From: Crambe crambe
Taxonomy: Eukaryota; Porifera; Demospongiae; Poecilosclerida; Crambeidae
Assembly: GCA_963924555.1 (NCBI GenBank)
Contig: OZ004591.1
Location: forward strand, 3,286,001 to 3,350,000
DNA length: 64,000 nucleotides
Reading direction: 5' to 3'
In this document: positions 38,301-46,312 of the stretch, one piece after another
Layout of the letters: each line of letters starts with the position of its first letter
Position numbering within the stretch: the first letter of the stretch is position 1
Made by a program: the position numbers and the translations under genes
Notes under the pieces: generated by a model
The model's input: only the letters and a program-made list of their open reading frames with translations
Databases searched by the model: none
Told to the model about the DNA's origin: nothing

Positions 38301-41263
38301 CAATGAATTGCTATCAAGAGTCATACAGGAAGCAAGTGAAATCAAACATTCACATGCCACATTACGAACTCTATAATCAATAAGAAAAGGTTAACATGAC
38401 TGTCATGGCTGATCAAGCAAATACACAACCACATTTGTACCTATAATCATTGTCACCAATAAGTTTGAATACCACACCATTCAAAACGATTTCAGGCATT
38501 TTTTTTTGCAACAGTGCTAAAATGGTGAAATTTAAGCAACCAAGAGTTTGTAACAGTTCAACTTTAGTCAGCCAATATGGACTTTCGCTGAGTGGAAGAA
38601 GCTTGTGTAATATATCCACCACTGCATGTATCACATTGAATATAACTTCCACCTAGTACAGACTGGAGGATTACCTTTATTGGGCTGTGTGGATAACGAT
38701 AAAATTGGCAAGCACAGCCTCAGAGCTTCACACACTGACTTCAATACTATGGGAGTACTGTCATTGATAGAATCAAATAGGTAATTGTATGCAGCAGATA
38801 TAACAGGGTGGCATTCATTGAAATTTCCACTATATAAACGCAACTGTGAGGAGATGATAGTTGCCAGCAACTAAAACACAAGTATGACATGCTTTATTAT
38901 GTAGACAGAAAAAGAGAGGGGAGAGTTTACTTGCATACCTTTACAATACTACTACGTATTTTTGGGTCTTGTGCATCCATAAGTGTAAGAATAGACTCCA
39001 GTGATATGAAACATGATGGATGAATATCAACTGCACAAGTGATGCAGGCCAGAGCTAAACTTTGAGCACTCACTCGCTGACTTCCCAATATGTTCATTTT
39101 TAAATACTGCAGAGGATAGTATTTACAAAGTAATGTATGACTTCAGTGGCACTTATTAAGATCTCTCAGAAAGCCTATTATGTATGTAAACCTCCTATAA
39201 GTAAACCAGTTAGGGCACACAGATTGCTTGTGGGGTGAGGCTGGAATTTGTTGTGATGAAGTACGCTAGTGTGGGTCTCACTAAGGCTCACTCCAATTAT
39301 AACCAGTTACTATTATGCTGCTCATAACTGCTAGGAACTTAGAGCAATAATTACAATACAGGATTTAATTTCTCATTATTATGATGGATGCATTATTATC
39401 TGATGATTTATACTAACACTACAGAATGGCTAACTTCAATTGAATCTCATTAGGAGTTATGTACATACATACCATACCTCAATAAGATTTTCCAATGGCT
39501 TAGTGCATTTGCTTTTGATAGCCATACAACAATTGGCTGCTAGTAAGGCTGATATTGCTGAATCTGCAATATATTTATCTTGTATGGGCTCAGAAATTGG
39601 TGATTGGCTGCCATTTTTTTCTACCTCAAAATAGTGGTCACATGGTGTATCCAAATCCTACAAGAAAAAAAATAATTTTTTTTTGCCAATCAAAATTGAT
39701 TTCCTATGTATACTTCTTTTAGCAAATGCAGATCATTTTTATTGTCTGAATCAATACTTGTACACCAGAACTCCACAGCAACCTGAAAGAAGGGATGTAT
39801 TATACAAAAATTTCAGAATTATATTAATAGTATTTTCTAACCTGTCCACTGGGTAAAGGTGAAATGAGCCAAAGTATGAATTCATCATTTGTACTATTTA
39901 ATAATTGGTTCAAACATTCTAATCCTGACACAATTAAATTCATATCCTGGTACAGCAAGCAGCTCACAATATAGCAGTAGGCCTATATATAACAGTGAAT
40001 AGGGAGCAATATTGTTTGAAGCTAGTGACACTACACAATGCATGGTAGATACACACCTGTTTAAGCAGAAGAAAAGGGACATCCACAGATTGAAACAATT
40101 GTTGCAATGTCATCAGCACTGCACTTATGGAATCAGAAGTTGCACTCTTTTCACACCCTATTTCTATAAATTTATTGTTTGTACTAAACACACACACAAA
40201 AGAAGTCTTTCATATGCATACCAAATAATTCTTTCATCAACCAATCCATTAGAAGTAATAGATTCCTTGAAAATTTCACAATATTTGCCAATGAAGATGA
40301 TGCCATTCTTCGGTAGGATGGAGAAGAATAATTTAAATGGTTCAATAAACCTTCTCCAATACTCTATATTATGAAGTGCGCACACGTTAATTTTCAGGAA
40401 TGCTAACTATGTTCATATTACCTTAATATTAACAACCGACATGAATGGTGCTATTGTTGGAATTATTTTCAATAAAGCATCTTGAAGTGCTTCATGTATG
40501 GATTCCTCTTGTCTGCTGATGAGTCTAAGGAAGACTGGAACAAGATTTTGAGCATAAGTACTACATCTGGATGGCCGAGTGAAAGGGAATAGTGATGAAA
40601 AACACTCCAAAGCAATACAGAGGGATCTAGATTCTCCATTCTGAATGACATGAAGACTGCTTAAAATTATATATTTCATGATTCGAATAGTTTCACCTTT
40701 TTCAATTCATGAAATAAATCTTGTTGAATGCGTACAAAGTGTGAACCCATTAAGTCCTTAAAAAGGGGAAAGAGGGGAAAAAATTATATGAAACATAAAA
40801 TACCCAATTGGTATGTACCTTGATCATTTTTTTCATATTTTCAGATGCTGCACCTCGAATATGGTGATTTGGATTTGAACAGGCATGTGTCAATATTTCT
40901 ATTGTTTGCGATATGGCATGAGAAGAATTTGTCCTGGATGACAGTCATACACAGATTATTACAGGTTAACTTAATCTATCACTAACTTATATGCAATAGA
41001 AGACACAGATTTGATAAGCTCAGAGAACAGAAGACAAATTTCCTCACTGCTTACTGACTTCTCACTATGAAAATTATATCATGCATCAGATAGTTCTATA
41101 CAGTCAGCATTAATAATTTTGGCTAGAAATACTGCAATCTAGTTTGCTACAGATAACTTTACTGTTCAACCAACCAGGATTCCTCATGAAGTAACATTTT
41201 CTTCAGAGATTCTATAACTTTAAAGGTTTGTCCACTCACTTCACCTTTCCCTTTTCCCTCCAT
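20750..41263 (-). CDS. HTT: Huntingtin (HTT), complete, 56 exons, no polyQ
   Basis: HEAT-repeat scaffold for vesicle transport and autophagy (family knowledge). The phase-consistent model has 2549 codons (human about 3144). Exons 1-56 (low-high): 41175-41263, 40987-41064, 40819-40933, 40697-40756, 40422-40640, 40222-40363, 40057-40163, 39842-39982, 39714-39782, 39478-39657, 38939-39106, 38675-38870, 38441-38621, 38140-38370, 37911-38086, 37642-37853, 37469-37584, 37320-37401, 37177-37257, 37012-37116, 36855-36955, 35981-36112, 35679-35913, 35447-35617, 35254-35387, 35091-35199, 30349-30480, 29759-30000, 27602-27761, 26655-26795, 26419-26597, 26147-26361, 26020-26089, 25868-25967, 25670-25807, 25437-25553, 25155-25382, 24999-25086, 24890-24949, 24514-24734, 24299-24461, 24107-24227, 23682-23923, 23475-23626, 23215-23340, 23087-23155, 22920-23035, 22787-22861, 22564-22734, 22446-22513, 22289-22409, 22040-22202, 21876-21958, 21747-21824, 21604-21694, 20750-20839. 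Diagnostic stretches are [12 protein letters not shown] (N17-like), [30 protein letters not shown] and [14 protein letters not shown]. The acidic linker between the N-terminal HEAT blocks (human about 400-650) is nearly absent. Exon 28's acceptor is weak. Confidence 0.92.
21139..21595. mobile_element. MITE-like TIR element in last HTT intron
   Basis: The left end cccttaggcgggtac and the right end (complement of gtacc-like acccaccttaagg) are imperfect inverted repeats. Each side also carries ggcgagtattaat/ggcgacttattaat modules. Its right end lies 8 bp from the donor of HTT exon 55. No coding capacity. Confidence 0.5.
26796..27601. other. HTT: HTT intron 29 with T17-G21 homopolymer junction
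   Basis: Low-complexity T17 then G21 at 26960-26997. The remainder is unremarkable, and no repeat family was recognised. Confidence 0.5.
27858..28256. mobile_element. Long palindrome (about 180-200-bp arms) with Penelope-like terminal motif
   Basis: Left arm 27858-28037 and right arm 28057-28256 are near-perfect reverse complements. Both include catgcatacgcctat, gttatctagacaacgcac/its variant, tgtgcattttttgtatcac and tgatgaaggctagagtatt-ctggtcgaaa. It lies in HTT intron 28. The pattern ctgatga...stem...cgaaacgtt resembles the hammerhead-bearing terminal repeats of Penelope-like elements, which may be inverted (established for that class). Transcripts of either strand would fold into a long dsRNA stem. 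Confidence 0.7.
28480..28660. repeat. Family A repeat, partial
   Basis: Modules aagtcatgcacctgcag, ggtgctactattgcatg and gtgcctggggcatttgg match 36230-36300 (inverted) and 9780-9900. Confidence 0.5.
28685..28930. mobile_element. Family B hairpin MITE, diverged copy
   Basis: Starts gggatggttgtgtgtgtaaa and ends in the complement ttacacacacagcaatcact. Between them are inverted ccatacttcactcccca and ggggactgaagtagg segments. More decayed than the copies at 11395 and 34000. Confidence 0.6.
29300..29341. repeat. Compact hairpin (16-bp-arm)
   Basis: gggtgccagggtttt and aaaacccatggcaccc are inverted copies around an 11-nt loop with one extra base. Not associated with a gene other than lying in HTT intron 28. 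Confidence 0.7.
32280..32350. repeat. (AAT)n microsatellite
   Basis: About 20 AAT/ATA units followed by aacaataacaatgataac. It reads as poly-Asn or poly-Ile in chance ORFs. Confidence 0.95.
32395..32480 (+). repeat. Possible tRNA-derived SINE head
   Basis: gagatcgagtcctacc fits the Pol III B-box consensus GWTCRANNC. About 45 bp upstream, tggcagtgagtggtttgc is a loose A-box. There is no cloverleaf I can close, so it is not a tRNA gene. A weaker similar pair (gtggtagtgtgttcga / gggttcaagc, then T-run) is at 33578-33625. Confidence 0.3.
33640..34000. repeat. Family A repeat, copy in HTT intron 26
   Basis: Contains gggcaaagtgcaacattt, ttttgctggtgag, acttagattaa/acttagaaagc and acaattggagcatgtgc, in the same order as 9640-10140 reversed by module. 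Confidence 0.55.
34000..34345. mobile_element. Family B hairpin MITE, best copy
   Basis: Inverted arms starting agggatggctgtgtgtgg / ccatacagccatccct and containing gttcagcaacaagggagtg, aacttcagtcaagtaacccc and accaatattaccaaactatgagc on both sides. The loop is about 40 bp, and the arms are about 125 bp with few mismatches. Confidence 0.8.
34617..34985 (+). repeat. Family E repeat, copy in HTT intron 26
   Basis: From gaggtcaaggtccaagaatc through atgtctgccatgttgtagg, gagtagtgtggtataaaa and gccatccctacttagagag to gtactatcatactctctga. It matches 59449-59890 over about 370-440 bp with substitutions and indels. It follows a family B unit at both loci. Confidence 0.65.
36129..36787. mobile_element. 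Family A insertion flanked by 32-bp duplication of an HTT exon border
   Basis: The insert carries family A modules (gcgagtgagcgaagcgagtg, actctcaggtcatgactcat, gccccaggcgtacatacg, taagtggattgtaggcac). It is bounded by the direct repeat tccatcagatgNatcactg... at 36097-36128 and 36788-36819 (30/32 identical). The left copy includes the first bases and acceptor of HTT exon 22. Confidence 0.65.
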
Positions 41264-44112
41264 ATCAAAATTCCTATTCAAAAAAAAATGTACATATTCA
41301 ATATTTACATACATTTTTACAAAAACACCAATCACTTCAAAGGGTTTAACTCTTCATTGTAGCATTATATACCAGCCAATTTCATCATGAAAAAAAGATC
41401 AAGGCTTGAGCACTTCTGGTTTCTAAGGACTTGAATGTCCAAGTAGCTCCTTGGAACCTTGTACTTAACACAACTCTTGGACTCCAAACCTCAGGAAATA
41501 CATATTCTAAATCGTAGTTTCTCATTCTTACAATACCCTGTAGAGTCCTGAGCTCAGCGAACACTATTATCTAAGGGCCTGAAGGTTCTAAAACCATAGA
41601 CTCCACTGGCCAAGGTGTCATGTTACCTTGGTAAAATGCACTAATTGTCAAATTCACTTTCTATTTTAATGTCAAAGTGCTGTAGGGTTTGTGGTTTTGA
41701 TGTCTTAAACTTGCTACTGACCAACTCAGATTGCTCCATTCTATTTAATTATAGTCTAAGACATGGTTTTGTGATTGGAGGAAGAGAGGGAGGCTATAGA
41801 GTAGCTACAATGGGCATGATTTTAGGTTAAAACATACACCAACATGGCCTACAGTCTATGGAAAATCAGTGCTGCTAGATATGTTATGATATCTGGTTAG
41901 GGAATGTAATTACACTCCTAGAAGGCTAATTGTATATGAACACACTGTACATTGTGACTGTAGGGAGGAGGTCTAAGGCAACACCAAGATTAAATTTTTG
42001 TGGTTAAAGTAACACAAGAACTGAAAGTTTAAATAGTAGGTGACGACATGATTTATCTATTTTCCCCCGTAATACACTAGTCAAAAAAATTTTTTTTTAT
42101 AAACAAACGTTTTGATCACTTTACAATGATCATCTTCAGCGTTTAAAATGATTCAAAAATCATTTTATTATAAACAAAAAAAATGATGCCTTCAGTCATT
42201 AAACACCCATGAACTATGCTAACTAAAGGTTATGAGGCTATTGTAAACATTTGGTAGTACTCCAATGTCTCTATTTATTTTCTCTTTCTGTTTCCTAATG
42301 TACCGAGATTCTAAATAGCATCTTTGATATACGTAGCTTCTGACTATTATCCACTACCTCAGCATTATTCCAGTCAATGAGGTGGTTGTGCACAATTGCA
42401 TGTTCTGCGACAGCTGAAGTATTGGTATCACTTGAAGTTAGGGCTCTCTTGTGCTCTTTTATAATGTGCGTCCTGTCTGTCCAATGTATTTATTGTTATA
42501 ATTCCTACTACACCTGATCTTTTCACTTTTTGGAATTTTATCCTTTGGGTGAACTAACAGCTTTCTCTGACACATGCCTTATGTAAGGCAGTACCACAGT
42601 TGCCTTTGGTTGTTCTTCCTCATTACTCTTTTCAGATTGTCCCACTTCAGGATGGAATTTCGAGTTTCTTAAAATCATACCATCAGGGTAACCATTCTGC
42701 ATTTGTAACATTCATTTCTTCATCAACTCTCTTAGGAAAGGAACTACAAATCTTCTTTGCTCTGTTGAAGAGGGTTTTCGCTACTGTGTTTTTTTTTAGC
42801 TAATGGATGATGGATAATAGTCAGAAGCTACATCAAAGATGCGATTTAGAATCTTGGTACATTAGGAAACAGAAAGAGAAAATGAAGAGACATTGGAGTA
42901 CTACCAAATGTTTACAATAACACTTAATGATATTATGTGACCATGCAGTTACTTGTGTCATTGTTCAAACCCTTAGAAAATACATAAAACCAAAGGATAG
43001 CAATCCTGATCTGAATGAGTAAAAGCATGTTTGTCTACTGCTATTGTTTCAGGAAATTTGGGGGTAGCAAAAGAGATGAAATCTTGCAGATTATAACCAA
43101 ACACACACACACACACACACAAAGGGTGAATTATGGTATCAGTATTCTAACCAATTTTGCGAGCATTCCAGAGGAGGACAGCAGAAAACTGCAACCCAAG
43201 TGGGTGTGGTAATAAATCCAACCTGAGTTTGAAAATTTTTTTGCCAGTGATAGGTGAGGTCTATTGTATGTGCATGAAAGTTTCCATCTTTCTGGACTGG
43301 CATGGGTGGCAAAACACTCCATAGGTAATGATTCCGGAAGCCATACATTTCCTGAAACTCTACCCAGCCTGCACTGCCTGATAGTTATATTTAGGTATCA
43401 CTAGCTAGCTTATAACAAGGCCTACCCACTGCTGTGGGTTTGTCAAGGAACAGGTGAAATATATAGGTGCTATAGAGATTTGCCATTTTCCCATATAAAT
43501 TTCCATAGAACTAAAAATCAACGGCGATAACTGTGAACATAGCCAACTGGTTCATTTGGTGTTTGAGTAGTTAGTACATTTATCCAGCTACTGCTGTGTA
43601 TGAGTTTTGTGTTCTTGTGTTGATTGGTCTCTGAGATAGAGTTAGTTATATGTGGGCAGGCCATAGCTTTCGGAATCACTACGGGCATAGGGCATGATAA
43701 AACTTCATTGACTTGCAATTTAGCCTGCAAAGCTTCTGTTAATGAACAATGATGATATTCTGCATCCATAAGATTACTGAAATTGAGTCACTTGAATACT
43801 CTTAGTTTGCTTGGCAAGGGTTATGCATTGTGGTTGTCAAAATAATGGGTTAGAGATAACTGAGCAAGTTGTATGGTTAGGACTTCCAAGACTGCTGTGT
43901 GACTGGTGTTTCCCAGTGGCACACCTAGATCAATGGCTCACCAGTTAGTTAACTTACCAGCTGGGTACTCAGATCCAGATGGTTCCAATAATACCGCCAA
44001 TGTAGTAGCTAGCTAGCTAGCTAGCGATAGAAAGTTTTCAAGTCCTTGCGTAGACGACCCTTTACACTATTCTAGCAGGTAAAGGGTCGAACTTGGCAAG
44101 AAAATAATTTAT
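41264..44112. other. Intergenic region between divergent HTT and MRGBP
   Basis: About 2.85 kb, upstream of both start codons, so promoters for both are expected here, though I cannot point to motifs. It contains the Penelope-like remnant (listed separately), an (AC)n run at 43101-43121 and a gaccctttac/gtaaagggtc hairpin at 44056-44088. A minus-strand 83-codon frame at 43518-43769 is unrecognised. Confidence 0.5.
42243..42930 (-). mobile_element. Decayed Penelope-like (RT-GIY-YIG) retroelement fragment
   Basis: In several broken minus-strand frames I read a reverse-transcriptase thumb-like HPLAKKNTVAKTLFNRAK, then YIGQT and KEHKRALTSSDTNTSAVAEHA, then IDWNNAEVV. This is the RT-connector and GIY-YIG endonuclease tail found in Penelope-like and related elements. 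Frameshifts and stops abound. The segment is flanked by about 105-bp inverted repeats (42247-42350 and 42815-42925, gtggataatagtcagaagct...). Farther left, 42110-42160 carries ctgaagatgatcattg...gatcaaaacgtt, a terminal-motif look-alike. Confidence 0.7.
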
Positions 44113-46132
44113 ATGGAGTGGACCCCTGAATTAGAAGTGGCGTTATTTCATTCCTTGCATGGCCATAAACCAGTAGGTGAGTGAAGATAATCAATCAATT
44201 TTTTGTGCACATATTTTATGTGCTGAGGTAGAAAAACCGGTGTTCCTGCATGGTTAACTTCCTGTGTGCTTTGGATTAACCCTTGGCTGACAAACGTCTC
44301 AATATTGACATAGATAAAGGAGGGAGGATCTATGCTCTTGATCACTTTATGTTCTGGGACTGATCAAGGGCTTGTTCAATACAAGAACAGAGCTGTATTA
44401 GGTGTATCTGCATAATTACAGAGGTCTTTCTGTTGATAAACCTGCCAAGAGTCAGCAGCTGCATTTAGGTCCTGTCCATAATGTCTTGGATCTTCTTCCA
44501 GTTCAAGTCCACACACAGTGGAGCTTGGTGAAATTTTTCTATATTCCCATTGATAATTGCTGTCTTCAGAACTTAGTTTCGAACTTCTTTGTTTTGTCAT
44601 CTGCTGCCTTTCACATCTCCACCCTCTCCATGTAAGGCTTCTGTGTCCAATTATAGCTTGCACAGAATGCTAGGTCACTTGTAAAAATCCCTGACCAGTT
44701 CGTCCATGTACCTTTTCATGCGGGGTAGTCCAAGTATTGGACAGTCATTTGTTAGTCTGGATTCTACTGTCTTGGTGCTATTCCTTGCTCAGAATAAACT
44801 TTTCTCAGAATTCCTTTGAGCAGCAGCATCAATCATGGAGGTTGTACTTAATGAACTCATTTCTTTTGGATGAGAGGTAACTGATGGTTTAGACTTGGTG
44901 GTAGTTCCAGGAATGGGAACATTATGGTCAACTTCCACTCCAGCTGGCATTATTGTAGTATAGTAGCATGCCAACCCAAGGTGGTAAAGGACCTAAAAAA
45001 ATTATTTCTTTCCTTACATGGCCATAAACCAGTAGTTGAGTGAAGATATCTACACTGGTAGTGAGAAGTGGGGTAGTAGCCAGGCTTACCTGTTTTGGAA
45101 CATATCAAGTTAAGGTTTGATGTACAACATAATTATAAGAGAAGGAAGGCTAAAGCAACTACTTGACCTAGTTATTATCTTACCTATACTTTGATTGATG
45201 CTGATACGTCCATTGCCCAATCAGTCTTTTTAGTAATGAACTTGCTGTGACCCAACCTCCCTTTGCTCATTACTTTGAAAATTTGATGCAATTACTGTGG
45301 TTAGTGTGGACTCAGGAAAATGATATTGCAATAAATTATTGCATGTGGGTCTATTGTCAACAGAAAGTGGGTGCCCTCTTTCTGGCCTAGGAGTACCCCC
45401 TCTCTTGCCATATGATGTAGTCTTGAAGGAGCTTTCACACCCAGTCATAAATGCCGAGGGGCATATGTAACTGATGCTCCGTGTTTCCAAATGGAAATAT
45501 AAACAGTTAATTCGTCTTTTTTCTTTTCAATAGGCGTTAATAGACATTTTCATATGGTATGTGTCCAACATAAGCTCCAACAATCTTCAGGAATAGTATT
45601 AACTACTGAACAAATATGGAGTCATCTGAGGACACTCTATGATTTGGATTCATTAGTTAGTCACTATAGCTAATGACTAGACGACTAGATACCGAAGTCA
45701 GAACTGACTCTCCTGGTCATTCCTGCCCGAGTCATGCATGTGCAAACATAGCTGGGCAGCACTACTTATCAAATTCTTTTCTCTTTATTTTTTATAACTA
45801 GCATTTAGGCTAGAGTGACAAATTAAATAATTATAGTTTGAAGGAGTGGAGTGACTGGGGGTACTATTATACATGTTATCGCCTAATTGCTCTGATCATA
45901 TAGGATGAATTTGAAAAGTTCCCGCTATCATCTGAAAGTAATGAATTCACATTATCTGAAGATATCTTTCAAAGTAAAGATAAGCAAATAATAATCATTA
46001 CTTTGATTGCCTTTCTTTGTATTAGGTAGTGATGGCATTGTTCATAAGATCGGGACATGTCATTCTAGTAGTCCTTCACCTGCTAACTCACCAATCAGCA
46101 AAACTAACTTCATAAAGAAGAAACGAAATTGA
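44113..46132 (+). CDS. MRGBP: MRGBP (MRG15-binding protein), 4 exons, complete
   Basis: Small adaptor of the NuA4/TIP60 histone acetyltransferase complex that binds MRG15/MRGX (yeast Eaf7 family). Exons 44113-44176, 45534-45655, 45904-45973 and 46026-46132 close in phase to 120 codons plus TGA. The conserved core is evident: MEWTPELEVALFHSLHGHKP, then VNRHFHMVCVQHKL, then TEQIWSHLRTLYDLDSLDEF. Human MRGBP is about 204 residues; the vertebrate N-terminal Gly/Ala leader and most of the acidic/basic C-tail are missing here, though the KKKRN end is retained. The ATG at 44113 starts directly at the core domain. An unseen upstream exon is possible. Intron 1 (1.36 kb) holds an echo of the exon 1 end. 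Confidence 0.9.
44177..45533. other. MRGBP: MRGBP intron 1 with exon echo and coding-like debris
   Basis: 45002-45048 repeats 44143-44189 (exon 1 end plus donor) at 44/47 identity, with the donor GT changed to TT. Between and after lie minus-strand open stretches (44376-44663, 44789-44974, 45230-45490) of balanced composition, interrupted by stops. They look like remnants of a coding insertion I cannot identify. Confidence 0.5.
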
Positions 46133-46312
46133 ACGAAATTGAACACTGTTAATTATCTCTAACGATTATTTTGGTGTTGCAAAAAAAATTCTGCCAACTT
46201 GTGTTCCTGCATGAATATTGTTTATAATGGTGATAACTTCCTGCATGCTATGCAAGCTGCGAAAGTGGGCGGATGGAGTGTAGCTAGGGATCGGTGAGCT
46301 AGGTTAATAGAA

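Noticed and set aside
40012-40374. 120-codon + strand ORF
   Set aside because: Antisense shadow of HTT exons 6-8, which are strongly supported on the minus strand.
42600-42803. 67-codon + strand ORF
   Set aside because: Antisense to the retroelement remnant, which explains the sequence better.
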